Both the position numbers and the translations under genes were made by a program. Below are positions 16,730 to 27,937 of a stretch of DNA of 64,000 nucleotides, piece by piece. Every line of letters starts with the position of its first letter. Within the stretch, counting starts at the first letter, position 1. The stretch is from Oidiodendron maius Zn (lineage: Eukaryota; Ascomycota; Leotiomycetes; Myxotrichaceae). The stretch spans positions 124,001 to 188,000 of the forward strand of contig KN832897.1 of NCBI GenBank assembly GCA_000827325.1, read 5' to 3'. The notes under the pieces are model-generated. The model had not been told where the DNA came from. It saw nothing but the letters and a program-made list of their open reading frames with translations, and made no database searches.

Positions 16730-17265
16730 CTCCCGAATTAACCATTGCAGACTTCCTCCCGTTATTTGTGACATCACTGCCTTCCTGATAAGCATTGTCG
16801 CAGTGACCTCTAGATAATGACCTCTAGCAACACTGGCAAGTTGCATTGCCATAATCGAGTCTCCGCCATGCTCCCCAAGTTATCGTCAATACCAATCATG
16901 TGTTCCAGTTGAAGCTGATCGGCCCAGGTCTCTCCTCGTCCGTTGCCTGTGGGTTGCAGTCCAATCGTCCTCTTTTCCACCAATTCCGAAGCATCGTGCG
17001 GCTAAATTTACCTGTTCCTGTTCCTATGATGCATGCACATGCAACAAATGTGGCTGGTATATGTATCCCTGTACCATACCTCGCATCTTCTGTGCAGTTC
17101 CCTCCGCAACCTCCTGGAACCGTTCATCTGTTTTGAGAAATAACTTCTCTCTAGTCTCATCTGTTTTCTTACTTGCCAGCTCTCACCCGCACACACAAAG
17201 CAGATTAGTTGTGGTGTCTTGCTCCTAGATGGGTCTTGGGGAATGATGACCTCAGACACTGCTCA
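16730..17265 (-). pseudogene. NRPS adenylation-domain end plus carrier domain, decayed
   Basis: Minus-strand fragments in the order of an NRPS module: the late A-domain piece KTPQLICFVCAGES; then, in another frame, KLFLKTDERFQEVAEGTAQK and MRGMVQGYIYQP (preceding the GKLDRR position, here degraded); then, after several stops, ERTWADQLQLEHMIGIDDN and HGGDSIMAMQLASVARG. The last is the phosphopantetheine-attachment motif (LGGDS-I/L), its Ser still present. At least four frame breaks. No condensation or release domain is recognisable, and upstream A-domain sequence is absent (cut near 17330). It could once have been a core enzyme of a local pathway. Confidence 0.65.
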
Positions 17266-17501
17266 TTGTCTTCTACAAATATCCTGTACGTTGAATAGCT
17301 AAGTCTCTTTGGTGTTGGATTGCAGCCAAGCAACTCAAAGAACATTTATTCCTACAGGGATTGAGCTGCGTGGATATAGCGCTGTAACAGAACCAGACGT
17401 AATCTATGGAAATATTATGCAGAACAACTGCCAAGAATTTGAGAGTCCCTTCCTAAGCTCACCGATGACCCTGAATCCACTTCATGAACCTAGGTCATAA
17501 T

Positions 17502-18452
17502 CTATGTAAGCCAAATTTTGGCGAGACTATCCGGTTGCCCTGTCTCGAAAATTGTATCGGTCTCGTTATTCGACAAGGCTAGGTATCTCGTAAGAGCATA
17601 CTGAGTAATAGGCAAGCTGACTAGACTTTCGAATATCTGGGTTTCGAAGGGTTGTTCAAAGGTACCGATTGCCGTATCGTGGATGACTTGCTTTGTCGAA
17701 GCTAGACCTCCAGCCGGGAACAGTACCATACGCCTAGCCAGGTAGTCGGAATTCCGCTGCATCTCGCCGACATCTTCGAACATGTCATTGATCCAACCAA
17801 TGCGGGATGCTGTCCTCGCGTTTGCCATAATAGCAGTCAAAAGATACTGAGCTGCCCGGCCCGCCCCTATGAGCTGTGACAGTTGTCGGAACCCACCAAG
17901 CTGAAACAGACCAATTCCCGTCTCAATGGCACCGAATGTTGCGTCTGGGCCGGCGAATCTCATATCCAGGTGCACAAAGACTTCGTTTCCAGCGGCTATC
18001 GTCACACCATTCGACTCGCCCACAAATATGATCGGCAGCACGGACAAGAGACCGAGTGCATTGGCAAATCGGTTGGCGATGGCAGTAGAATTTCCTACCC
18101 CGGGCTCAGCGCTACTGATCAGATGAAAGTCTAAGTGCGTTAAGAAGAATCCTTTTACAGAGCTTGAGAAAATGACGACTTTGGGGCGGCTGGCTGAGGA
18201 GTTCAACTCGGTGAGAAAGTCGTAGAGATCGTTGATGAGAGTAGCATCAACCAGGTTTATTGGAGGATGGGAAAATGACGCGCGTATTATATCCGTATTA
18301 TTATCAAGATATGATGTTGAAATAGTTTGGTACGAGACTGGACGGCTCTGCGAGGATGGAGAATTAGTTGGCAGGGACCCACGAGCGTTGGCGGCAATAA
18401 AGGTGTTAAGCAGCGAGCCAAATAGTAGAAACGAGAGCAAAGTTTTAGACAT
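17502..18452 (-). CDS. Secreted crotonase-fold (enoyl-CoA hydratase/isomerase-like) protein
   Basis: 316 aa, single exon. Residues 1-21 form a signal peptide (LLSFLLFGSLLNTFIAANA), followed by a Ser-rich spacer. Residues about 55-250 have the crotonase fold: PPINLVDATLINDL, the first oxyanion segment SSSVKGFFLTHLDF, and the second GESNGVTIAAGNEVFVHLDMRFA followed by FGAIETGIGLFQLGG. A secretory signal is odd for a CoA-dependent enzyme; fungal genomes do carry such extracellular homologues, of unknown substrate. The usual catalytic Glu positions are not clearly kept, so hydratase activity should not be assumed. Palindrome site 3 lies 592 bp upstream of the start codon. Confidence 0.85.
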   Translation of the reverse strand: MSKTLLSFLLFGSLLNTFIAANARGSLPTNSPSSQSRPVSYQTISTSYLDNNTDIIRASFSHPPINLVDATLINDLYDFLTELNSSASRPKVVIFSSSVKGFFLTHLDFHLISSAEPGVGNSTAIANRFANALGLLSVLPIIFVGESNGVTIAAGNEVFVHLDMRFAGPDATFGAIETGIGLFQLGGFRQLSQLIGAGRAAQYLLTAIMANARTASRIGWINDMFEDVGEMQRNSDYLARRMVLFPAGGLASTKQVIHDTAIGTFEQPFETQIFESLVSLPITQYALTRYLALSNNETDTIFETGQPDSLAKIWLT

Positions 18453-19749
18453 CGTGGGTGTCAGTACTATACGATGATAGGTGGTTAAGATTTATATATA
18501 TTTGGAAGTTATCTACGACAAGTGCCTGCTGTGTTATATAGTAAGAATATTAGCTTTCGTATATCGACTCTGCTGACTTTGGTAGTTTCTAGATGAATAA
18601 CTTTTGATTCCTAAATAAATTATTCGAGAACAGTTGTAATGATAATCAAGCAGTAGTCAGGAGATGGCTGTTGATTGTCAGGAGGAGAAGGAGGTACCTT
18701 CGTACATTACTGGGATAAAAAATGTCAGACGCTAAAGTGACAAACCAATATCCTATTACTAAAAGTGAAAAAGCATATCCCTAGAGGGAGTAGGTGCTAG
18801 AGATGTATAATTCCTGATCATCCGTGCTAAATGGGAGTTTAACGATAAATAACTAGGGTATATAATTCCACATTCAGATGAGCGTCTCGCCGCTGCAACG
18901 AGACATGTGACCCTTTTATTTTATCTATGCTGGAAGACCTCCTGCTTGCTAAGCCCAATATCAAAGATTTATGTAGCTGCTCATGAAAGACCCTAGGAGT
19001 TAGTAATAGTTGACTTTAGAAAGCGAACTGTGCAACACCCCTGACCACACATATGTGGTGTGCCGCTGGCGAAAACGAAAGTTACAGTTGCGCCAAGTGT
19101 GGCTGGGCTCATCGACGATTCGTCTTTGTAGCCAGCCAAATAAATCCACACAGGAGAGTGGAGTGCAGGACCGTATTCTATGGTAAACCCAATCTGCTCG
19201 ATTTTAGGATTGCATCATTGAAAGCTTGCTATTGACATTACAGGTTTGCATCACGTGTTTAAGACCGCAATTTCACGTGACAGGATTAACGATATTCTGG
19301 CTCGAAACCCCAAAAGATTTGGGGTCTCCACCCAGACTAAAAGATGTAGTATATTAAATGCAAAGTACTAGGCTCCTACTAAAAGGCAGGTAATCCTCTT
19401 AAATATCTATTTACGTAACCCGTTCTGACTGGATCGGACGTAGCGAGGCCTGCGGGTTTGAGGGTTAACCCTTCATACAATAAAATGAGCGAGCTTTCCG
19501 CACCCCGAACTACACGGTATTTCGCTCTCTGATTATTAGTGAGGATATTTTCCAGGTCTGGATATAATACGTGACGTGGCGGATTGCCTATATGAAAGTA
19601 ATTGCCAAAATCAAACGATAACTTACTCAAATTTAGTCAATCAGATTTTACCATAGGCCTAGCTTTGAAAATTTATAAGAACGTAACAAAACAAAGTATA
19701 AATTGACACATCAATATTTGAAGTTGAGTTCTCAGGCTAAAATTCTATC
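18453..19749. other. Intergenic region with palindrome site 3; one unassigned ORF
   Basis: Contains the promoter of the crotonase-like gene. A minus-strand 83-codon frame at 19630-19379 (MSKLSFDFGNYFHIGNPP...) may be a fragment, but I cannot assign it. No repeats recognised. Confidence 0.35.
19044..19059. promoter_or_regulatory. 16-bp palindrome, site 3 (ACCACACATATGTGGT)
   Basis: One base differs from the perfect palindrome, which reduces symmetry only at one position (CATATG centre region). Located 592 bp upstream of the secreted crotonase-like gene. Confidence 0.55.
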
Positions 19750-20578
19750 TCATGCGAGTAATTCACCCGATGCTCCTCGAATAACGGCCACTACTTTGCT
19801 AGGCATACTCAGCATAGGTGAGTGGCCAGCAGAGCAGATGTGAGAAACGACATTTGGACCCCCAATTCCCACCATGCCCTTCTGGCCGTCAAAAGGAATT
19901 GTATTGTCTTGTTCGCACAGTAGATACGACACAGATACTTCTTTGTATGCAGGATAAGTTAATGGCGTATAGAAGGAAGGTTTTGCCTGGTGAGTCAATT
20001 TGTCGACAAGTATAGTCTGAGTAGATTTAGGCAGGTCATTATAGAAGACATGGTCTGCCGTAGCAGCTGTCATTTTTTCGCCCTAGACTCTCGTCAGTAA
20101 ATAATTGAGCGGTGCAACACATTGGATTTAACAATTTTGGCTGATTTCCAAAATTACTTACATCGAAGACGATCCACGGGGGCATCCCACCCAAAAATGA
20201 TGCCACAGAATCCCCTGCGGGTACTAAAAATGCGCTGATATAAACCAGGGACGTAATTCCACCGAGCTTTTGCTCTGCTTCAAGGTCTTTCTTGAGCAGC
20301 CCCTTTGCGCTTTCAGTGCCAGGAATTCCGCTATAAGAATGAAGAACCAGAATCACGTCTTTGCCGCTAGCCACCAGCTCGGATGTAGTCTTTTGAATCT
20401 CCGCTGCATCGTCGGCCACGGTTGTTGCAAGGCTTCCTCCCGCTGAGGGTAATTTGACCGTGCGGAAAGGATATTGGTATTGCTGCAACTGTGCCGTGAC
20501 AAGATCCCAACAGTCAGGAGTGTGAAAGGCGCCATGCACAAGCACGACCGTTGGTTTCTCAATAACAGTGGAGCCCAT
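19750..20578 (-). CDS. Alpha/beta hydrolase (AB_hydrolase_6 / salicylate-esterase-like)
   Basis: Serine hydrolase fold, cytosolic, 249 aa in two exons: 20578-20162 and 20082-19750, with a 79-bp intron (GTAAGT...CTAG, phase 0). Residues 10-18 carry the oxyanion strand PTVVLVHGAF. The nucleophile elbow is LHSYSG with Ser81. The acid is the Asp of LLCEQDNTIP and the base the His of SAGHSPML near the C-terminus. Length and motif order fit plant methylesterase/hydroxynitrile-lyase-like fungal hydrolases, which cleave small esters or lactones; the substrate is unknown. Palindrome site 4 lies 311 bp upstream. Confidence 0.88.
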
Positions 20579-20888
20579 TTTAGCACACTCGCCAGTCTGT
20601 AAGTTAGATAAAGTGTAGTTATTTCGAATGAATTAATACTTAATCAGATTTGCGCAAAAAATTGCAGATGAGCAAGTGGTACTGCTCTTGGGGCATATCG
20701 AGCTCGGTGAAGCTATGAACCGCTAACCTGGAGGACATGCAATATTCCAGTGTTGTAATCATTCCATTATTACTGCACAGCATGAGTAAGATGGACTCCT
20801 GCATCAGTTTTTTTAGTCTACTGCAACGAGAGACTGATTGTAAGCCAGGCTACCGATATCCTACAAGAGAAATCTTATTGGCTGGCAT

Positions 20889-20904
20889 GCCACACACATG
20901 TGGT
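20889..20904. promoter_or_regulatory. 16-bp palindrome variant, site 4 (GCCACACACATGTGGT)
   Basis: Both half-sites (CCACA and TGTGG) are kept at the same spacing, with CACA instead of CATG in the centre. It is followed by CTGGGAT as at site 2. Located 311 bp upstream of the alpha/beta hydrolase. Confidence 0.5.
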
Positions 20905-21995
20905 CTGGGATGTCCTATGGGGTAATAAGGTGTGGGATTTAACCCTGGCCAGACCCGACTGGCTTGCGGTACTGGCCTGCAGCCATTGCTGACAGAGGTA
21001 AGTTTAGTAAGCTACTTTTATCACTGGATAAATAATGTTTGCTGCTAACCTTGTGCAGCCAGACATTACCTAACCCCTTGGTCGGCTAAATAGAGAGCAG
21101 AAGGATGGGTTTAGATTATTATAAACCGACCGGGGAGCTGGTACAAACTATACTGGCGTAATATTAAGTTTAGACATTTAACGCCTAGTGAGTGCATTTT
21201 GTCATATCGGTGGCACAATATCGCCCACGTATTCTTCGATTTTACCCGCTGTAGGGAAGGCAAGGAAGGCTTACTTCCGAACGCTACCTCTCGTGGGATA
21301 ATGGAGCCCATTTTTAGCAAAAACACTTACACATGGTGTAAAATGCTATTTGTTTGATAGCCTATAGCAAGAGTACACTCTGTCGGGGTGGCTTGGAGTG
21401 GCGAGGGATACTATTACATCGCATTCCGCAGAGTATCTCTCTGATGAGCTGCAACGTCAAAGACTGAGATTCCATCTCTGAACAACCCTCGAAGTGAGAG
21501 CAAATTTCCACAACTCCAGGATGAAAATATCGTTGGCCCGATGGTGCAGGCCGTCACGGAGTTGCATTGCATGCCTCATAAGAAATTGCCGTCATCAAGG
21601 CTTCTAGAGAGAAATTCTTTAGGAAATTCTGAAAATCACGTGTAGTAAGTCTCTATGTGTTGTAGCAAGCTTTGTAATATCTCACGGGATTTTCTGCTAT
21701 TCCCAGCAGCCTTTGAAAAGTTGGACACTTCTTGAGCCTAGCGTTTGTATTTAACTAGTGAGCAATTATTACTTGAATTTCATAGGCCTCATTCACATCC
21801 TCCTTTGGGCTCTGTCGGTGATATTGGATCAGATAATTATATTTTCATTTGATATGCAGAAAATCGTATCACACTGTAAATTCCCGACAGATAGCTGTAG
21901 TAATTAAAAGTATTATATCCCACTATCCCAATATATTATCATCAGAGATCTAGTCTAACTCCGATTCTATAGAGTCGAACTCCTCATTCCAACAT
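20905..21995. other. Intergenic, no gene recognised
   Basis: Only short frames without family features (for example 71 codons on the minus strand at 21326-21111). The region should contain the terminator of the ferritin-like gene. Nothing else supported. Confidence 0.35.
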
Positions 21996-23078
21996 CTAAT
22001 TGATCTCAATCAAGCCAGGGCCGAAAGTAGTGGCTAGTGCGACAGCATGTTCTGAATCGAAGGGGCCTGTACTTTTGGTAAGGGCTGCAATTGTAAGTCC
22101 GTTACCGAAAGTTCCTGCGTCGTATGGAAAATTGGCGTCAAACGTGATTTCATTATCAGAAACAACGATGTTCTCAAGCTTCTCAACTATGGGAGTGTTT
22201 TGCTGATTGATGTAAACAACAGACAGACAGCTCGAGTTGTCCGATGGCCATCCACTGGATTCTGTGCTTACACTGAACTGTACTCGTTTTGTCTCTGCTG
22301 CAATGTTCCCTGAAGTAAGAACGTTGAGAGCGGCGAATATAGGGACATCGATGACTTGAGAGCTAGGGCAGGAACCTGGCACAATAAATCCTTGGTTTAG
22401 AGCAGAGAAGGCAAATTCTCGGGTGCTTGAGGTAAGAAATGGGAGGGCACTGGGAATTTTGCCTTGTAGGGAACGGAAGTATCCACTCTGCCCCCCTTCC
22501 TGGCCAATCACAGCAGCGACACCTTTGATGAGACCATCATCGCCGTCCTGGCCCAAGAGTGATATTACTTCTGATAGTGTACCAATTACGACGTCATTGA
22601 AGGTCGAAGCAAGGGCAATAGCATCCTCGAAGTTGCTGACAGGGAACGTATACTGGCATGGCTGTATAGAAGGACGCTTGAAGTGGACAAGAGCGCCATT
22701 AGCATTAAAATAGTGGAGTTCCTCCTGGGCTTGAATAGCGGTGAGAGTATCTAGGAGAAAGCTCCGAGTAGCGCCATCTTGGATACGATAGCCATCGACG
22801 TTGTTTGTGATATTGCTGATGAGCTCGGTGAAGAAGGCTGTCTCAAACAACTCGTTGAATGCAATAAGCTGCAGGCTGATCAAGGTGTTGGCCTGGATGG
22901 ATGGAGGAGGAGCCTCATTGGGAACGCTCCCATGTGCTGTTTCCTCGATAATGGTGAACTGTTCCGATGGGATAGTGATGTTCGGGAAAGAATTGGCGAG
23001 TGGGAATGAGAAAGGCACCGCCGAAACAACAGTAGACATGCAAAGGAGCCCAGTGACTGCTATTGAAAATGATAGCAT
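21996..23078 (-). CDS. Secreted ferritin-like (LsdA/Rds1-type) protein
   Basis: 360 aa, single exon. Signal peptide at residues 1-20 (MLSFSIAVTGLLCMSTVVSA). Residues about 65-215 form a four-helix ferritin-like domain: the helix NELFETAFFTELI and the metal-type motif QEELHYFN supply the Glu and His ligands expected of Ferritin_2 proteins. The C-terminal third is a beta-rich extension (VVYINQQNTPIVEKL...). Family members include Aspergillus LsdA (late sexual development) and S. pombe Rds1 (stress-responsive); biochemical function is not established for either. Start chosen at the Met giving the signal peptide. Palindrome site 5 lies 638 bp upstream, between this gene and the divergent NmrA-like gene. 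Confidence 0.88.
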   Translation of the reverse strand: MLSFSIAVTGLLCMSTVVSAVPFSFPLANSFPNITIPSEQFTIIEETAHGSVPNEAPPPSIQANTLISLQLIAFNELFETAFFTELISNITNNVDGYRIQDGATRSFLLDTLTAIQAQEELHYFNANGALVHFKRPSIQPCQYTFPVSNFEDAIALASTFNDVVIGTLSEVISLLGQDGDDGLIKGVAAVIGQEGGQSGYFRSLQGKIPSALPFLTSSTREFAFSALNQGFIVPGSCPSSQVIDVPIFAALNVLTSGNIAAETKRVQFSVSTESSGWPSDNSSCLSVVYINQQNTPIVEKLENIVVSDNEITFDANFPYDAGTFGNGLTIAALTKSTGPFDSEHAVALATTFGPGLIEIN

Positions 23079-24372
23079 ATTGACTAGGTGAGATGCGGTG
23101 GGAAGATCGAGATGCCTATTGGACGAAATTATGTGGAGCAGAATAGAAAGCTTTGTGGGCCAGGATGGTGAAAATGAACTGGCGACGAGACGAGGATATG
23201 ATGAAGATGGATGTATTAGACAGTGGATAATAGAGGATAGATACTTTGGCTATAGACCTATCCAAGTGAGAGAATATATAACATTGCATTGTTCACCGTC
23301 TGATTTCTAGAAGTCTGAAAGTAGTTAGACCTGCACTGCCAATTTCCAAGTCCGACTCTTGCCGTGGTTGGAGAGTGTGCCGACGGAAATTGGCCGCTTA
23401 GTAATATCTTTTTTGGACATTGCTACCCTGGAAAGCATATTTCCTTCTAGGCATAATAACGAATTGCTCCCGCATCTGGCGGTGGGTTCGGGCAGTGTAC
23501 GAGCTGACTGAGGAGCAGGCAAATGAAAGTCCAAGCTTAGGAAGCGCCCACTATGAACTCCAATCTGGAACGAAACAGGGGATGGGCGGCTGACGATAGA
23601 TGTCATAGATCCACCGATGCTCTTTGGCTGATTGCCGTGGAACATCGGCGTTGAATAATTAGGCGGATGGATTATAAAGCCGGTACCCCTAAATGATCAG
23701 ATTCGGCTGACGATCACCACACATGTGTGGTCCAGGATGTGAGCAGCACTACAGAGAAACTAGTACGACGCTAACCAGAGTTGCTTAGCCGCGTTCGCGT
23801 GCTCCACAGAGCGCGTGCTCGGATGTTAACAGTCTTAACTGGACATCGTCAGGGGCATTGATCTGCTCCTTTGACCTAGGGAAGAATAAACAAGCAGTCC
23901 GCCAGTAGCGATGATAGTGAATCCACAGCGTAGCAAGCAAGAAGTTTGCTAGCAGGGGTGCCAATAAGACGTCGCCTGGCTCCTGCAACAGCAAGGTAAT
24001 CACCTGAAGGTGCCTGCGGCAGCATGCGCATTAATAATTAGATTTCTTCTTCAGTTGCGCCGGGTCAACGCTCTTGGCGTTAGTAATTGATCGAGATACG
24101 TCACTAACACCTTAACTTCTCTAATAGTGATTTCCAAGCTGTCGCGGCCTCACAGACTACTGTGTATTGCGTGGGTATTAAATTGTAAGCAGACGCCAAT
24201 GACGTGAATACTCATATGGAAATATGATCCCTGGCAGCTCATTATATAAAGCGAAACTAGACCCCTAGATGTCTGGTGACTCGGAATAGAGTACGTCTGT
24301 CAGAGTAATCCTCGACATCTAATGCAATCTGTTTTAAGAAAAATAAATTCTCATATCAAAAGACATACTAAA
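23079..24372. other. Divergent intergenic region with palindrome site 5
   Basis: Shared promoter region between the ferritin-like gene (minus) and the NmrA-like gene (plus). A 106-codon minus-strand frame at 23645-23325 ends with RPISVGTLSNHGKSRTW; it may be a fragment but no family is recognised. Nothing else supported. Confidence 0.35.
23716..23731. promoter_or_regulatory. 16-bp palindrome, site 5 (ACCACACATGTGTGGT)
   Basis: Perfect copy in the divergent promoter between the ferritin-like and NmrA-like genes, 638 and 642 bp from the two start codons, almost exactly midway. Confidence 0.6.
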
Positions 24373-25434
24373 ATGACGCCAATACTAACCGTTGTCGGCG
24401 CGACTGGAGTCCAAGGCGGATCTGTTATCGACTCAGCGCTGAAAGTCGGGGGCTACAAAGTTCGAGCAATTACACGTAATGCTGGTAGTGAAAAAGCGAA
24501 AGCTCTGGCGACTCGCGGGGTGGAAGTCGTGACAGCGGACTTGAACGATCTTGCATCACTTGTCAAGGCTTTTCAGGTAGGTGGCTCGCTGTATTACTTG
24601 ACATATTCTGACAACCTGCAGGGCTCAACTGCCATCTTTGCTGTGACGGATTTTTTCGAGCCGTTTGCATCCTCTGGCCCCGAGAAAGCTGTGGAAACCG
24701 AAACTGCCCAGGGCGTGAACCTCGCCAAGGCAGCCTCTCAAATCCCGACTCTCCAGCATTACATCTGGAGCACGCTTCCTAATGCGAAGAGAATTAGCGA
24801 TGGAAAGTGGAGTGTGCCACACTTTGATGCTAAGAATGTTGTTGATGATTATATCAAAGGAGACCTAGGCCTTTTTGCTAAGACAACCTTCCTTTGGGTT
24901 ACATTCTATGCCAGTAACTATCAGTTCCCAATGTTTACACCCAATTTTGTCGTAAGTTCCGTATATGTATAAAAGCTGAGTTTGCAGCTCTTGGCTAACA
25001 TGGTGAAGAAATCATCAGGCAAGCATGTCCAACTCCAGCCAACGCCAGCTTCCGTGCCTGTTCTGGCAATGGGAGACGCGCGTGTAAATGTTGGTATTTT
25101 TGTGACCTCGATTCTAGCACAGCCAAGTCTCACCCACGGCAAGTTTGTTGCTGCGTATGTCGAGAAGACTACTATTGGTGGACTTCTGGAGACCTGGGGC
25201 AAGGCGGTAGGTAAGCCTGTTGTGTATGTGCAAACTGTGAGCCTCGATGCATTCAATGAGGTCTGGCCTATGTGGGGACATGAGATGGGTGTTATGATGA
25301 ATTTCTGGGAGGATGAGCGGGAAAATAGCTGGTCAGGTGAAGTGCTCCTCACCAAGGAAGACCTGGGTATAAAATCCGGTCTTGTGGGAGTCGAACAGGG
25401 GTTTAAAAATGTGGACTGGAGCGCAGTGCTTTGA
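24373..25434 (+). CDS. NmrA-like NAD(P)-binding protein
   Basis: Atypical SDR of the NmrA/isoflavone-reductase-like group, acting as redox sensor or reductase; cytosolic. Exons 24373-24576, 24622-24951 and 25009-25434 are in phase and give about 319 aa. The Rossmann N-terminus is intact: VVGATGVQGGSVIDSAL (GxxGxxG), then RAITRNAGSEKAKAL, whose Arg typically selects NADP. Later segments HYIWSTLPNAK and HFDAKNVVDDYIK fit the family. The third exon start uses the acceptor after GGCTAACATGGTGAAG, whose CTAAC branch point fits better than the alternative 36-bp intron. An in-frame ATG 17 codons upstream is possible, but the chosen start gives a normal N-terminus. Confidence 0.88.
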
Positions 25435-26164
25435 GATAACTTGTAAGTCTCTTAACTAAGGCAGAGATCCAGATGATGGCGGAGAGATGAAGACGGTAAT
25501 GGTAGAAAGTAATTGTTAACTTCTCTTTGACCACCTAAATAACAATATTTGGAACAAACCCATCAAATAAATTCAATTGCACATGCATTTATTATCCTGG
25601 TAGATTATTCATACAGGTTTTGCGATTCTGCTATCTTCCACCATTTCTAGTCTTTACTCGGTGGCACACTTCTCGTTATCAATATTTTAGAACAAGTTAA
25701 AGGCCGCAGATTACCTTAGGTTTCTCCGAGAAGTTAGTAATTCAACCGCTAATAGTTGGCGAGAGTAAATCGAACAGGCATAGGCCAGGTAGGAAGACAG
25801 TGCTGATAGCAGCAATTATAAAAATATTAATAAATTGAGTGTAAATTACGTTCTAAATCAAGAAGTACCCTCGTATTTAGTCTTACATCGAAGTGCAATA
25901 ATCGTCGTCGCTGTGAGTAATCGAACAAGCACCTTGGCACAGCAGACCAAGGACGCTACGTTTAATATCCTCTGATACTGTCAGTGCATGATCTATTAAT
26001 AACTGTGCTTAATCTTACCCCTTTAATAATCGTACGTCAGTTATCTTGACAACTATAAAGCTGCTACCTCCCTCACACCGATTGAACCACATTCCCACTT
26101 CCGTCTGAATTAGCAGTCCTTACATTTACCAGATCCCTCTCAATCTCTTTAAAAAGCGGCCAAG
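25435..26164. other. Intergenic, no gene recognised
   Basis: AT-rich spacer; its right end should hold the cupredoxin promoter (pyrimidine-rich run shortly before the ATG). No repeat or RNA feature seen. Confidence 0.4.
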
Positions 26165-26946
26165 ATGCACTTCTCCTTTGCAGCTCTATTGCTCTTGCAG
26201 AGCCTCGCCCATGCTCAGTCTGCCCCATCCTCACTTCAAGTGGTAACGGTAGGAGAGAACGAAAAACTACGTTACAGCCCGGAGTCTATCACGGCTGCTG
26301 TAGGTTCCCAGGTTGAGTTTCAATTCTACGGTCCAACGCATTCAGTGGTCCAAGGATCATTCGATGAGCCATGCTCGGCATATAAAAATGGAACCGGGTT
26401 TTTTGCTGGTTTCATGACGAATGGCACCGGTCCAAATGTGAGTTGCATTCATAAAAAAGCGAGATCTCTATGCTGAACATACACAGCCCACTACTTTCAC
26501 CATTACCATCAATGACACAAATCCAATTTGGTATTTCTGTTTGTTCCCTGGTCATTGTCAGGCGGGCATGGTTGGTGTGATCAATCCACCGTAAGTCCTT
26601 AAAAGCCGCTCTTTTAACATTTTATTCGCTAATAAGCACGCTCTATAGATCCAACACATCCGAAACTCTTGCCATCTTCAGAGCCAACGCCGCCGACACC
26701 TCGAAGAGCACCTCTCCTGCGCAGCAACAAGGCGGCCTCTTCGGGCCTTTTGTCGCTGCCGCCAACTCCGGTGCCACACCATCTGCTCCGGCAGCTAGCT
26801 CCACCGCCGCCATTACCTCTGCGTCTTCCGCTGTTAGTTCCGCCTCCGCAAAACCATCTACCATCACCAGTGGTTCGAGCCAGATGCGAATCGAATTTGC
26901 TGCGCTCGGCGGTATTGCTATAGCGGCGGCCGCGTTGATGATGTAA
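26165..26946 (+). CDS. GPI-anchored extracellular cupredoxin (serine-rich)
   Basis: Plastocyanin-like blue-copper domain protein of the cell surface. Exons 26165-26437, 26487-26590 and 26649-26946 are in phase, giving about 224 aa. Signal peptide at residues 1-19 (ending AHAQ). The copper ligands are visible: His in GPTHSVV, and Cys, His and Met in WYFCLFPGHCQAGM. After the domain comes an Ala/Ser/Thr-rich tail (about residues 150-200, likely O-glycosylated) and a hydrophobic C-terminus (IEFAALGGIAIAAAALMM), the usual GPI-addition signal. The family is common in filamentous fungi; role unknown, with wall-associated redox proposed. Confidence 0.9.
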
Positions 26947-27937
26947 ATCATTTCTAATTCAGGATACTTGATAAACAGTTACTATAGTACTGTCAATTTA
27001 CGTAGATTATGCCTTCTCTAATAACTACTTAAATACTATCTATACCTAATTATGAACTCGCACTATATCGCTGCTAGTATTAATCGTTTTGATGATCGTC
27101 TTTTAAGTATAATTCTGCTTGCTCTAGCTAACTACTCTCGGAATTATGCAGCTAGAATCCCAAGGGATGTGCAGCTGCTGACTTGTCGAAGTAAGGATGA
27201 GGGGAATGGCCCGTCTTTCCATTATTTAGTCATAGCAGTAGTGTCTGCTGCTTGCTTGTCTTGCCACCATAGGGTTTAGAACGCATAGTCATCTTGTTGT
27301 ACGGCACAGACGGGCCTTCCTAATTGAGGCATTGTAATCCATCTAGCGCCATGTTAGTAACAGCATGATCGGCATAATATACACTGCCCGATGAAGGTTA
27401 GTTTGCTAGATACGACAGCGAATCATATCTGGGTGGTGCCGAGTTATTATAAGCTTAACAGTGAGATGGTAGACTAGTACGGGCGGTGTCAAATAAAGGA
27501 CCAAGGTTCTGATCCCGAAAACAGTCTGAAGCGGCTAGGATAGTAAGCAAAGACGTCGCTAGTCTAGATCCTGGAGTGGCAATTGGGGTCAAGCTACCCT
27601 AGATGTAATATATCTAGGAGTTCCACTTAGTTTTCTCTTCGAGCTGTCGGAGACGCCGGCTGCTGATCTTAGCTGTCGAGGTGAGGGATTTACAATAATA
27701 ATGACAGATTATGGTGATAAGCTGCAGAGGCTGTCACAGACCCATGGAAACAAGTGCGGCATGTATTCTCTCGCTATTAAGTGCAGAGCCACGGAGGGTC
27801 AAGAGGCTGGGCTTAAATACTGGGCATCCGTCGTCTCAGATGGTGGAGACCAAATATCTTTCAAGCCGTAGATTCGATTCTAGCTAACCAGATCACGCAG
27901 CAAACTCTTTTCTCAAACTCATCACAGATCCTACAAA
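26947..27937. other. Intergenic, no gene recognised
   Basis: A 75-codon plus-strand frame at 27052-27279 has no family features. Otherwise only spacer sequence between the cupredoxin and GFA-like genes. Confidence 0.35.

Noticed and set aside
26643-26951. 102-codon minus-strand frame
   Set aside because: Antisense of the Ala/Ser-rich tail of the cupredoxin; low-complexity artefact.
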